64,000 nucleotides of DNA from Marisediminitalea aggregata (lineage in GTDB: Bacteria > Pseudomonadota > Gammaproteobacteria > Enterobacterales > Alteromonadaceae), in assembly GCF_900129565.1 (NCBI RefSeq), contig NZ_FQWD01000004.1, forward strand, positions 62,001-126,000, written 5' to 3'. The notes beneath the pieces are model-generated. The model ran no database searches, was not told the DNA's origin, and saw only the letters and a list, made by a program, of their open reading frames with translations. The translations under genes were made by a program, and so were the position numbers. Shown here one piece after another: positions 1 to 8,793 of the stretch; within the stretch, counting starts at the first letter, position 1; every line of letters starts with the position of its first letter.

Positions 1-37
1 ACACTACCGGTGAACAGATTATTTTTTTAGATTGAGT

Positions 38-580
38 ATGCGCCAGGCGGGATACACCTTACTAGAACTGATGGTTACAATTGCCGTGCTCAGCATTGTT
101 ATAGCGGTGGTTGTTCCTGGTGCCCGTGATTTAGTGAATCACACGCGACTTAGCAGCGAAATCAATGAATTGAGCAGCATGTCGCGACTGGCTCGCTTTA
201 AAGCCATGGATGAACAATCCAACGTTATCGTATGCCCTACCAAAGACTTCAGCAGTTGTTCAACGAACTGGACCTACGGAAAAATGGCTTTTGTGGATAT
301 TAACGACGACGGCACACGCAATAGCAACGAAGCTATTCTGGCCTCGACCGAAATCATGAACGGCAGCCTGAAAATCTTCGCCCCCTCCCAGTCACTGGTT
401 TTCGACAGACGCGGCGGTGCGAACGTAACCACCACCATTACACTTTGCGACACCACACTAAAAGCCTCTGCCGCAGTAGGACTCATCATTAACGGTTACG
501 GCAAAATTGCCATTGCCGCCGACAGCGATGACGATGGCATTAAGGAAAACCACGCGGGTAATAAGTTGGCTTGTTCTTAA
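38..580 (+). CDS. FimT/GspH-type minor pseudopilin
   Basis: A 180-residue prepilin-like protein. The N-terminus reads MRQAG then YTLLELMVTIAVLSIVIAVV, a class III signal peptide with cleavage after Gly and Glu at mature position 5, followed by the hydrophobic helix used for pilus assembly. The C-terminal half, with paired cysteines and a CDTT...LACS ending, fits the GspH/FimT family, whose members prime type IV pilus assembly in the inner membrane. I chose the ATG at 38 because it gives a typical short leader; a TTG two codons upstream is also possible, and neither has a good ribosome-binding site. It lies beyond the 3' end of the divergent pil operon and is probably part of the same minor-pilin locus. 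Confidence 0.8.
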   Translation: MRQAGYTLLELMVTIAVLSIVIAVVVPGARDLVNHTRLSSEINELSSMSRLARFKAMDEQSNVIVCPTKDFSSCSTNWTYGKMAFVDINDDGTRNSNEAILASTEIMNGSLKIFAPSQSLVFDRRGGANVTTTITLCDTTLKASAAVGLIINGYGKIAIAADSDDDGIKENHAGNKLACS

Positions 581-693
581 AGGGCATAGCGAGCAAAACA
601 CGCTTTAAGTTCAGTGCCATTTCTATTGTATTTATCCGATATTTCTCATACCAATTCGAGTTGAAGAATCCCAACGTTTCGGTTGAAGGCCTT

Positions 694-939
694 ATGAAAC
701 TCAAAACTATGAGTTTGTTCGCCTGCATTTCGGCTTTTATTTGGTGCTGTGCATTAGACAACCTGAGCTATTTTTATTGCCTCGTATTATCGGTAATTCC
801 GATCAATATACGATTTGGCGATAGTTCATTTGATGTGACGTTACGAAATACCCAACGCTACAATGGCTATGCAGTGTTGAGTTACCCTCCAGTACTCTTT
901 GCTAGCCTGTTAATCGCCCACCAGTGTTTTAGTGATTGA
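694..939 (+). CDS. Small hypothetical membrane protein
   Basis: An 81-residue open frame starting at ATG with GAAGG a few bases upstream. The protein has two hydrophobic stretches, roughly residues 5-36 and 61-75, so it may be a small inner-membrane protein. I do not recognise a family. It converges on the membrane protein gene at 950-1273 with only 10 bp between them. The frame stays open upstream to about 571, but that part has no membrane-protein character or start signal. It could be a chance reading frame, hence the low confidence. Confidence 0.35.
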   Translation: MKLKTMSLFACISAFIWCCALDNLSYFYCLVLSVIPINIRFGDSSFDVTLRNTQRYNGYAVLSYPPVLFASLLIAHQCFSD

Positions 940-949
940 CGAAAACCGA

Positions 950-1273
950 TTAAGCATCCCGGCGTTTTGCATTTAAAAACAAATAGAGGTGGGAAGCCAT
1001 TGCTCCGGTGCTGTAGGACAACAACACCATACCTTTCGCATTGTAGGACGTAAAAAGTAGCGACAAGCCAACGAAAAAAGAGAAGATAAAAAACCACACC
1101 ATGCCTTCGGCTTTGGCATCCTGATCGCCCAGCACAACCTCGACGAATGGGCAAATTGCACCGCAAAGAAAGCCAACAGTAAAGTCTGACTCCGGAAATA
1201 AAGGAGCTAAGCCGAAGGCGAATAGCAGGGATATGAGTAGAGCAACCCGACTTCGAGCATGGTTAATCCACAT
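950..1273 (-). CDS. Hypothetical three-helix membrane protein downstream of pilE
   Basis: A 107-residue protein with three predicted transmembrane segments (about residues 9-26, 32-48 and 58-90) and a basic C-terminus ending NAKRRDA. It begins 9 bp after the pilE stop codon on the same strand, so it probably shares the pil operon transcript. I do not recognise the family; nothing in it resembles a pilin, since there is no Glu-5 leader. A role linked to pilus assembly is suggested only by position. Confidence 0.6.
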   Translation of the reverse strand: MWINHARSRVALLISLLFAFGLAPLFPESDFTVGFLCGAICPFVEVVLGDQDAKAEGMVWFFIFSFFVGLSLLFTSYNAKGMVLLSYSTGAMASHLYLFLNAKRRDA

Positions 1274-1282
1274 CCTGAACTA

Positions 1283-1744
1283 TCAACACGACCAACAGTA
1301 TTCACTGGCAGCCAGGCTGCCGTCGTTGTTTTTGTCCCAGGCTTTTCTGCCATCGCTGAAGATATATAAATTACCATCGCCGGCCTGTGCTGTGCCACTA
1401 ACGGGAATCGCTCTCAATTCAAAGCTGTTGCCGTCTGTGCTGACACTGGAAATGGTTAGCGTGTATTTTTTATCTGAAGCGGACTCAGTTGAAGGGGAAT
1501 GTGTGGCATAAATTGCTGGCGCCCCGGTGTTTCCGCCGCCACTTGCCGCACCGTTGTAACTGAAAGTGGTCGCATAGTGGCGTTCCATTGCCGCGGCCAG
1601 ACTCATTAGATCGGCTTTGGCGGTGCCGCGATTTGTGCTCACCATCATCGACTGATATGACGGATAGCCCACAGCGGCAATAATACCCACAATGACGACG
1701 GCAATCATTAACTCTATTAACGTAAACGCTGCTTGGCGTTGCAT
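1283..1744 (-). CDS. pilE: Type IV pilin PilE-like minor pilin
   Basis: A 153-residue pilin. The N-terminus is MQRQAA then FTLIELMIAVVIVGIIAAVGY, a classic prepilin helix with Glu-5, but the residue before the cleavage site is Ala instead of the usual Gly. The C-terminus has the pair of close cysteines (EYCWSC) seen in PilE-type minor pilins. The start at 1744 is chosen because it lies one base after the pilY1 stop codon and gives a normal leader; the frame is open 19 codons further upstream inside pilY1. It is the last recognised pilin gene of a pilV-W-X-Y1-E operon and should act in priming type IV pilus assembly with PilY1. Confidence 0.88.
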   Translation of the reverse strand: MQRQAAFTLIELMIAVVIVGIIAAVGYPSYQSMMVSTNRGTAKADLMSLAAAMERHYATTFSYNGAASGGGNTGAPAIYATHSPSTESASDKKYTLTISSVSTDGNSFELRAIPVSGTAQAGDGNLYIFSDGRKAWDKNNDGSLAASEYCWSC

Positions 1745-1745
1745 A

Positions 1746-4700
1746 TTATTGCTCCACTTCTGTCGACCAGCTGCCTCGCATAACGCGCTGATATCGACCA
1801 AAAATATTCTGACTCAAACATTCAAATGCCGAGGTGCAGGCTTCTTCATTGCCCTGGTCATCAATAGGCACTACGGCTGAAACACACTCGGTACCCAAGC
1901 ATATAGTGGGGTTAGACGCATCTTCAATCAATATTTTGGTATCTGGTGCAATGCCCGTTTGTGTGAGTGTAGCAAACCGATCGTCATTGGTGAGGTCGCC
2001 GTCCGCATTTAAGTCTCCGGCGGCGTTACCGTCCAACAAATTAACCAGATACGCGCGACTGTTACCAGCCGGAGGCGCACAGGCACTGGTGCTGCTGGCG
2101 GCAGGCACATACGTTGTGAAAAACACTTTGTAGTTCACAATAACCGGCGACGACAAGACCTTTTCACCGGCTGTTTGCAATTGCAGATACCAGCCTTGCT
2201 TAGAGGCATAATCACTAATGGCAACATTGCGAGTAGCATCGTCACTGGCCGTCAGAGCATGACTGGTTGCATCGAACAAGTCACTCTCGGTAATGGTACT
2301 AGGGAACGTAAATTCACCACTGGTGTCTGGCGTGAACACCCCGGTATCCTTGATCATATAGAATCGGTCATTCACCACCTGGTCCAGCGGATTTGCACGC
2401 CAGCCGCTGCCTACAACGACGGCGTAAAAGTTCTGGCTGCCCAGCGTGACTTCAGATACGTCAACACCGTAATAGAAGTGGCGGTTGTCACCATTCGACG
2501 AAGCGGCAAGGTCTGCAATGCGCTGACCTTTAATAAAATCACTGCCTGACTTCCCGTTATAGATATCAAACCGGAATATCTGGCCGCCCATGTCCGTTGC
2601 ATACAGGTGGTCTGCCAGACCGTCGTTGTCTCTGTCAATTGCCGCAACATGGCCCGGAATTGAATAGGTCATTTCTGATAAATTCAGGTCGGCACTCGCG
2701 TTGGAGGCCTGCCACAACAACGCACCGGTATCGGCATTGAAGATCATCACGGCGTTTCCTACCGCATCGGGTGTCCGTGTAGGGTGGGTATCCTGCCCTT
2801 CATCATAACCACCACCAACAATCATCACGTTATACACAGTGCCGCCCATGTTCATTTTGGTGATGATGGGGCGAGACCAGGTTTGTCCCAGTTTCTCAAG
2901 GCCTGCGCTGCCACCGTCGATGGTAAACACCAGGCTTGGTGACGTTTTAGACGTGATATCAAATACGTAGTAATTACGTCCACCGCGACGCATTCCCACG
3001 TAAAGGTATTTTTTATTGTTGAATTCACGCAACACCATGTGGCCGTCCAGTCCGTAGATGTGCTGATAACTGGACGCATCCTGATAAAAGTCCTTGGCGT
3101 TGGCTAACATCTCCTTCGGTGCAACGGCAAAGTACTCGTAACCCGTATCGGCGTCAAAAGCATGGAGATAACCATGGTTAGTCGCAATGTAAATAACGGA
3201 GTCATTGGTCCCATAATTCACAATAACGGGCTGTGAGTGAATGGGATCGCCCATTTGCAGGCGCGCTTCGGTTAAATCGCCGTCACCATCGAAGTCGCGT
3301 AAATCAATGCCCCTGCTCCACTGTAGCAACTGCGTACGTAAACCACTGGGATCGCTTTCCGCATCGGTATCCATATCGGCCGTTGAAATGTTTGAGTTGT
3401 TTTCGTGGACCTGATTACTGCTCTGGATAATGGACCCCGGACCGTCAAAGAAATAAATATTGCGACTGCCGTACAGCAAGGAAGCAGCGCCACCTTCGCG
3501 GACATCCGCTCCGTCCAGCGTGGGTGACCAATAACTGTGTGAACTATCGGCAAAGAAGCCTGTATTTTCATCGATTGCGACCAGACCATTCTGGTCGAAC
3601 ACCTGATCACCGGAAATACGGTATTTTTTCAGGTTGCCTGGCCACAAAGTACCTTCGGCTGGCTTAAACAACGCGTAGTACAGCTCGTCCTGGTGGGTCA
3701 GTCGGTTCAACTGGTTTACCGCCACACCAGGAGATACGAAGGTAGCATTAACGTCTTTCACAGAACGCAGGATTGTCTGAAATGCCGTTAACAGGTCAGC
3801 ACTGTTGCTGGCAGTATAAAACCCACCACCGCTATTCAGTGCCAGTCTGTATAAGAAGTTATTCGCGGTATTGTTAGCGGCAAAACCAATGGTATGCGTA
3901 GTGACTTTGGCATTAATGGCTGAGCTTGCCGACTTACTGATATTTGATACCAGGTCCAATCCACAGAGTTCACCTGAGCTGGCAGACTGACAAGAGGTGC
4001 TCAGTAGATTTTGAATCTTTGACGCGCTATGGTTGCTGTTTGCCTCACCGTCTGACAGCAACACAATATGGTTGTTGGTTTGGCACTGTAAGTCCTGTAC
4101 AGGGCTAATGTAAGTTGCAGGGCTGGGAATGTATTCCCCCACGCAATCACTGTCGCTCAGGTTTTCCTCGCCACAACCATAGGGGCGAACGGCATCTGCG
4201 CCCGTATAAGAGTCTCTGTGGCTAACCCGGGTGTTTCTTCTTACTGTTGTTGACGTAGACGACTGCCCGCGGCTCAAGCCATAGTCAACATTCAGTCCGC
4301 CGTAATACAGTGATGCCTCGTACAAGGTATCCACAATGGGTGTATAACCACTGGCCGCTAAATCATCGACTTTACTGATCAGCAAATCCCGCACAGTTAG
4401 CGAACTACCCGCTTGCGCGTTACCGCTGAACTGCACATACAAACGCGGCGCTGCAGATGGCTTACCCGTGTAGGAGTATGCACCTCTGACATTTGAAAAA
4501 TTACTCAAAACAAATCCCAGTGCATTGCCGGCCTGCCAGCCACCTCGGCCCACAATACTGTTTATAATACTGCTGACATCAACAGTCTGATAAGAGCGGT
4601 TTTTACGAAAACTCGGCATCGACCAATTGACCCCCGCGGTTTTAGCCACGTTTTGCAGGTCGTAGCGGCCGTGGTTGCGGAAGTTGCTAATATCGTCGGC

Positions 4701-5816
4701 ATCGATGCCCTGAATTAACATGGATGCGCCGCTGCCATAATCTGAGTCATACGCGGTAAATTCAATATAAGCTGATGATACGGTAGCGCCTTGAGGTATG
4801 TTGACTGACTCGAAACGCAAGCCAATGTAATTATTCGAGGAGCTACGAAAAGTGAGTTCGCGGCCTGTCGATTCGCGTCCCCGGGTATTTTCTTCTACAT
4901 TATTGTACTGGTCAGAAATCTGATACTGCGCATCTTCCGCAATACACCCCGTAGCAGTAGTTTGATCGTATTCAATAATAAGCTGAGGAGCGTTTCCCGT
5001 TCCGTCATCGTAGCCTATGACCTTGCGTGAACTGGCTGTGGTATTTCCCTGAGCATTCACCAGTAGCGTTAAGGCATTTCCTCCGCACCAGGTCGACAAG
5101 TCGATAATTTCCTGAATTACGGGTGTAATATCAGGCGTACTAACTTCTTCTCCGGATGCCGGAAAGTCATTACCTGTGCTCCAGTCCACAGTGGCCGTTG
5201 TTTGCGTTTTCGATGTTATTGAGCCTGAGCCGGTAGTAAGCGCTGCAGAGTTTCCGGTACTTTCACCAGCAATCGTAATAGTAGTATCGGCAATGTTGTA
5301 CTGGGCCGAAGTAAACTTGAGGTAAGCGGACGTTATGACCGCACCTTGGGGAATATTCAGTGATTCAAAACGAAACGCCGAGGTAACAGGCGTTGTAGAG
5401 TAACTGATCACAATGTCGTCCGACGTGGTGTTCACGCTCGAACTCATTTCATAACCATCATTCTGCGAACCCGCCGTTGACGTACTCATTTGTACGTCGA
5501 TGGTTTGGTTGATATTCGTGACCGGATACAGGATCGGGCCACCATAATCAGAAAAACGCATCAGGCCGGCATTAATATTCGTCGCTTGTCCAAGTGCCGT
5601 TTTCAGCGCGTTTTGCACGCGCAGCATGCGGGATTCCGAGCCACCGTCCATCGACCCCATACTGCCCGACGTATCCATAATAAACAGCACGTTGGGGTTG
5701 TAGGTTTGTGCGCTGTTTGACGTCCCGATGAAAATATCCAGATCATCTGCAACAGCGACATTCAGAAATGTGATAAGAGAAAAGCTGCACAACCAGCTGA
5801 TATTGCGAAATTTCAT
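1746..5816 (-). CDS. pilY1: PilY1-family pilus-tip adhesin with split vWA domain
   Basis: A 1356-residue secreted protein. After a signal peptide (residues 1-23, ending AVA) comes the first part of a von Willebrand A domain with the metal-binding motif DTSGSM at about 48-53. The domain resumes near residue 583 (HIVLLSDGEANSN). Between them sit two related beta-rich modules, about 135-285 and 320-464, each containing RFES(L/V)NIPQGA and SAY(L/I)(K/E)FT. The C-terminal half matches the PilY1 beta-propeller, with a calcium-loop-like DFDGDGD at 841-847 followed by GDPIHSQPVIV. PilY1 proteins sit at the pilus tip, prime assembly and mediate adhesion and surface sensing. The start codon overlaps the pilX stop (TAATG). 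A second acidic loop, DLNADGDLTNDD, lies near the C-terminus. Confidence 0.93.
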   Translation of the reverse strand: MKFRNISWLCSFSLITFLNVAVADDLDIFIGTSNSAQTYNPNVLFIMDTSGSMGSMDGGSESRMLRVQNALKTALGQATNINAGLMRFSDYGGPILYPVTNINQTIDVQMSTSTAGSQNDGYEMSSSVNTTSDDIVISYSTTPVTSAFRFESLNIPQGAVITSAYLKFTSAQYNIADTTITIAGESTGNSAALTTGSGSITSKTQTTATVDWSTGNDFPASGEEVSTPDITPVIQEIIDLSTWCGGNALTLLVNAQGNTTASSRKVIGYDDGTGNAPQLIIEYDQTTATGCIAEDAQYQISDQYNNVEENTRGRESTGRELTFRSSSNNYIGLRFESVNIPQGATVSSAYIEFTAYDSDYGSGASMLIQGIDADDISNFRNHGRYDLQNVAKTAGVNWSMPSFRKNRSYQTVDVSSIINSIVGRGGWQAGNALGFVLSNFSNVRGAYSYTGKPSAAPRLYVQFSGNAQAGSSLTVRDLLISKVDDLAASGYTPIVDTLYEASLYYGGLNVDYGLSRGQSSTSTTVRRNTRVSHRDSYTGADAVRPYGCGEENLSDSDCVGEYIPSPATYISPVQDLQCQTNNHIVLLSDGEANSNHSASKIQNLLSTSCQSASSGELCGLDLVSNISKSASSAINAKVTTHTIGFAANNTANNFLYRLALNSGGGFYTASNSADLLTAFQTILRSVKDVNATFVSPGVAVNQLNRLTHQDELYYALFKPAEGTLWPGNLKKYRISGDQVFDQNGLVAIDENTGFFADSSHSYWSPTLDGADVREGGAASLLYGSRNIYFFDGPGSIIQSSNQVHENNSNISTADMDTDAESDPSGLRTQLLQWSRGIDLRDFDGDGDLTEARLQMGDPIHSQPVIVNYGTNDSVIYIATNHGYLHAFDADTGYEYFAVAPKEMLANAKDFYQDASSYQHIYGLDGHMVLREFNNKKYLYVGMRRGGRNYYVFDITSKTSPSLVFTIDGGSAGLEKLGQTWSRPIITKMNMGGTVYNVMIVGGGYDEGQDTHPTRTPDAVGNAVMIFNADTGALLWQASNASADLNLSEMTYSIPGHVAAIDRDNDGLADHLYATDMGGQIFRFDIYNGKSGSDFIKGQRIADLAASSNGDNRHFYYGVDVSEVTLGSQNFYAVVVGSGWRANPLDQVVNDRFYMIKDTGVFTPDTSGEFTFPSTITESDLFDATSHALTASDDATRNVAISDYASKQGWYLQLQTAGEKVLSSPVIVNYKVFFTTYVPAASSTSACAPPAGNSRAYLVNLLDGNAAGDLNADGDLTNDDRFATLTQTGIAPDTKILIEDASNPTICLGTECVSAVVPIDDQGNEEACTSAFECLSQNIFGRYQRVMRGSWSTEVEQ

Positions 5817-6388
5817 TACTGCGCCTCCGTTGAAGGGCCAAAGACTGCAACGGTCAGCGTGTTCGCTTTCGTAACCCGCTTCCCTTCAATTTGACCGCAA
5901 CCTCGAATAACAAACACGTGGCAGCGTAATCCACCGCTACCAATAACATTACTTGAACCCCGGCAAGGTCGCTCGACCACAAACGCGGTGCGCGACCAGC
6001 TGTTTACGTCTGGCTGTGAATGAAACTGGCCTGACGCTGTGTGCTGTTGCCCTTTCGACAACCCACTGGCAGTTAACTGACGATTAGTCCAGTCTGCGCT
6101 ATTGGCACACGCAAGGTTGGCATTAGCCGGGTCAAACTGCGTTCCCTGACGCGCTGCAGTAAGCGGGTCATCAACATTGTCATCGGTTAAAATGGTGTCG
6201 TCTTCCGATTCAAAGATAACACCGGCGATCGCCGCTTCCGCCGCATCGAATGCCAGCCCCTGAGCCTGCACCGAACTGGCCATTTTGGTTTGACTCACAC
6301 TGCTACTGACTGCCGCTACGCCAAGCAACGTGACACACAATAAAAAGACCAGGGCAATCACCAGCACCACACCTTGCTGAGACTTCAT
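5816..6388 (-). CDS. pilX: Minor pilin PilX
   Basis: A 190-residue protein with the PilX N-terminus: a short polar leader (MKSQQG), then VVLVIALVFLLCVTLLGVAA, and the family's AFDAAEAAI segment around residues 46-54. PilX is a minor pilin that lacks the usual prepilin Glu motif and joins PilV, PilW and PilE in the complex that primes type IV pilus assembly under PilY1. The gene overlaps pilW by 4 bp (ATGA) and shares one base with the pilY1 start, indicating translational coupling. Several cysteines in the C-terminal half probably form disulfides in the periplasm. Confidence 0.88.
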   Translation of the reverse strand: MKSQQGVVLVIALVFLLCVTLLGVAAVSSSVSQTKMASSVQAQGLAFDAAEAAIAGVIFESEDDTILTDDNVDDPLTAARQGTQFDPANANLACANSADWTNRQLTASGLSKGQQHTASGQFHSQPDVNSWSRTAFVVERPCRGSSNVIGSGGLRCHVFVIRGCGQIEGKRVTKANTLTVAVFGPSTEAQ

Positions 6389-7233
6389 AATGCTGCACTC
6401 CCAACATAGTTCAGGCTGTTGCGCAGTGCTACCGACACGGCAAATACCTGATAATAATGTTTTACATCCAGGGTTAACGGCGCTTCTGAGAGTAACCGGA
6501 CCTGATTCGTCGCGGTATTTTGAATATTGGTAGGCTCGCTTTTCAGCAATAGCTCAATGCGAACGCTAACAACCTGCTGATTGGCAAGGCGGGCAGCGGC
6601 AAGCTGACTGGCGTCGACAAACTGGACTACCTGACTGTTGTTGTTATTCACGTCGTCAGACAAGCCATATTCCACCTGAAAGCTGGCGACATTATCGAGG
6701 ATTACCACTTCACTGCTTGGCGTACTATTCCCTACCAGCCCTCGTAAATAACGGCCGCTGTAACCAATACACTTCAGTTGATCACCGTCTACAAAATAAC
6801 GGTTAACTACATGCATTTCCTGCGGTGACACCAAACCAAATGAATTCCCTGTGCAGTCTTCTCCCGCCAACAAATTCACCACCACTTCATCACTGTTTGT
6901 ACTGCTACCTTCTGTACTGCCGACGGTAGCCTGCGCATTGTAATCCCCTGGCAACGCAATCGGCTGACTTTGCACGAAACTCGCTTCCAACAACAAATCC
7001 ACCGAATTGTCTACGCTGGATACCGTGGTGTCGTACCTGCCCGCTTCCATCAACTCTTCTTGCAGACGCATTGAAATATAACGCCCTGACTCCTGCACTT
7101 CAGCAATGGCCTGATTCAGGGTATTGGTGGCACGCGTACTAACCAATACCTGGATCACACCCACGGTTAGCATGAGTCCCAGCAACATGGAAATCATTAG
7201 CTCCACCAGAGAGAAACCCGACTGCGCTCTCAC
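6385..7233 (-). CDS. pilW: Minor pilin PilW
   Basis: A 282-residue pseudopilin. The N-terminus is MRAQSG then FSLVELMISMLLGLMLTVGV, with Gly before the cleavage site and Glu-5. The next segment (RATNTLNQAIAEVQESGRYI) is the typical PilW alpha-helix, and the long C-terminal domain is of the expected size. PilW works with PilV, PilX, PilE and FimT in the minor-pilin priming complex. Four-base ATGA overlaps with both neighbours tie translation of pilV, pilW and pilX together. Confidence 0.9.
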   Translation of the reverse strand: MRAQSGFSLVELMISMLLGLMLTVGVIQVLVSTRATNTLNQAIAEVQESGRYISMRLQEELMEAGRYDTTVSSVDNSVDLLLEASFVQSQPIALPGDYNAQATVGSTEGSSTNSDEVVVNLLAGEDCTGNSFGLVSPQEMHVVNRYFVDGDQLKCIGYSGRYLRGLVGNSTPSSEVVILDNVASFQVEYGLSDDVNNNNSQVVQFVDASQLAAARLANQQVVSVRIELLLKSEPTNIQNTATNQVRLLSEAPLTLDVKHYYQVFAVSVALRNSLNYVGSAAL

Positions 7234-7856
7234 AGCGTGATCTCCTTAATGACACACGCACGATTAGTGCTGCCGGTAATAGCGCAACGGGAGTCGGCCT
7301 GAACGCTGTTACCGGTGCTGGATTTCACCGGCCAGCTGACCGCAATACTAATGAGGGAACCGGATGAGCACAGTTTAGCGTCGCCGGCATCGCGGTCGTT
7401 ACATGTTACGTTTAACCACATATTCGGATTACTGCGCACTGCCTGACAGCTGGCTTCCCAACCGGTAAACGACGCCAGGTCGTTCACCGAGCATTGCGCG
7501 CCTCTGCAATTCGGGATACCCGCAGGCAGGGTCAGGCAAAGGCATTGGTAATTATCGCTGTTGGCATTACAGGTCACATTCTGAAAATTGTAGATATTAG
7601 AGTTCAGGAAGGCATCGTCAAATTCCCAGCCGTCGTCGGTGGTTGACGGTTCTGCAACCGCAACGAGCTGCTCCGCCACATAGCGAGCGACCAACTCTCC
7701 CTGACTGCGACTGACCGACTGCACGTTGTTAAAGGTACCGGTGAACTGCAAAGAAGCCACGCCCAAGAGACCAACAGACAGTACGAAGAGACTAACCAGA
7801 ATCTCCATCATACCGACGCCGGCCTGGGTGGTGTGACGCTGTCTTATCATTTTCAA
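7230..7856 (-). CDS. pilV: Minor pilin PilV
   Basis: A 208-residue pseudopilin and the first gene of the pilV-W-X-Y1-E operon. The leader MKMIRQRHTTQAG is followed by VGMMEILVSLFVLSVGLLGVASLQ; Glu-5 and the GLLG-hydrophobic pattern are typical of PilV (type IV pilus modification protein). The C-terminal domain is cysteine-rich, with eleven cysteines between about residues 97 and 202, more than most PilV proteins, suggesting several disulfides. Upstream is a 267-bp divergent promoter region shared with a second fimT-like gene. Confidence 0.88.
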   Translation of the reverse strand: MKMIRQRHTTQAGVGMMEILVSLFVLSVGLLGVASLQFTGTFNNVQSVSRSQGELVARYVAEQLVAVAEPSTTDDGWEFDDAFLNSNIYNFQNVTCNANSDNYQCLCLTLPAGIPNCRGAQCSVNDLASFTGWEASCQAVRSNPNMWLNVTCNDRDAGDAKLCSSGSLISIAVSWPVKSSTGNSVQADSRCAITGSTNRACVIKEITL

Positions 7857-7933
7857 TACCTGTTGTATTCGGTTTAATTGGAATGTCGATTACAGCCTGT
7901 GAATACGTATTTCACCGGGCCACACGATTCAAC

Positions 7934-7962
7934 ATCTACTATTACGTACTAGCATAGTAGAT
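7934..7962. promoter_or_regulatory. Perfect 9-bp inverted repeat in divergent pil promoter region
   Basis: ATCTACTAT and ATAGTAGAT form a perfect inverted repeat with an 11-bp spacer, so the half-site centres are 20 bp apart, about two helical turns. It lies in the 267-bp gap between the divergent pilV and fimT-like genes, 78 bp upstream of the pilV start. This geometry fits a binding site for a dimeric regulator; no regulator can be named from the sequence. The rest of the gap shows no gene. Confidence 0.4.
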
Positions 7963-8123
7963 AAATTCACTCAAAATTGCATGAGAATAGGGTAGCTGTG
8001 GAGGCTGTTTCGTATAAGTTTGAATAACTGTCCTGAACGCGCACAAAACCTACCCCAACGCACAGCTGTGTTATCGGAAACGCGCAAGTATTGTTTAGTT
8101 TCGGTTATCAGCGCGGGGACCCT

Positions 8124-8681
8124 ATGCAACAAACTAAAACGGGGCAGCACACACAAACGAGGCAATACACGCAAACAGGCAGGTCACTCATTGAACTGCT
8201 GATATGTCTGGTCGTGTTGTCGGTTTTGCTGGTTAAAGGGGTAAGTAACTATGCATCAATGCAAAAGCGCCAACATCTCATTGGTGCCGCGCAGGCCAGC
8301 TACTTTTTTCTGCAGCGGGCCAGAAGCGAATCGATTCGGGCAAATGCCACTATTCACCTGGACATTAACCCTGTTGGTAAAGCATGCCTGGGGCTTAGCG
8401 AAATTCAGGGATGTCAATGTGACCTAATTAACAGCTGCCTCATAAACCACCAGCAAAACGTGCTTCACTTCGCAGAATATCCCGGTATTACCATCACCAA
8501 CGTGTCTTTCGGTAACCCGCCACAAAGTCGCTTTACCGCTCCAAGAGGCATGGCAACTGGCTTTGCAGGAAGCCTGCAACTTAGCAACGGTGAGCACACG
8601 CTTAAACTACTCCTGAGTAATATGGGTAGAGTGCGCATTTGCACAACCACACCGCCCTTTTCCCCTTATAAGAGTTGTTAG
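8124..8681 (+). CDS. Second FimT/GspH-type minor pseudopilin
   Basis: A 185-residue pseudopilin. I start at ATG 8124, preceded by GGGGA, in preference to an upstream TTG at 8091. The leader is long (about 20 residues, with a TQTRQYTQTG repeat-like stretch) and the mature N-terminus would be RSLIELLICLVVLSVLLVKG. Glu-5 is kept, but Arg at position 1 is unusual, since most pilins have Phe or Met. The region CLGLSEIQGCQCDLINSC is cysteine-rich and the C-terminus ends KSC. The GspH-type fold is inferred from length and layout. It is transcribed away from pilV and opens the second minor-pilin set. Confidence 0.75.
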   Translation: MQQTKTGQHTQTRQYTQTGRSLIELLICLVVLSVLLVKGVSNYASMQKRQHLIGAAQASYFFLQRARSESIRANATIHLDINPVGKACLGLSEIQGCQCDLINSCLINHQQNVLHFAEYPGITITNVSFGNPPQSRFTAPRGMATGFAGSLQLSNGEHTLKLLLSNMGRVRICTTTPPFSPYKSC

Positions 8682-8793
8682 CAACGAAATTGGATCGCAA
8701 TGGTATCCAGAACTGGTAGTATGTGCGCCATATTTGCCTGCGACAGCTATTCTGCTGAAATCTGTCGTTCGCTGTTTAACATCCGGAATTCTC

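Noticed and set aside
540..761. 73-residue minus-strand frame overlapping fimT and the small membrane ORF
   Set aside because: No start signal, overlaps the fimT 3' end and shows no domain; likely chance.
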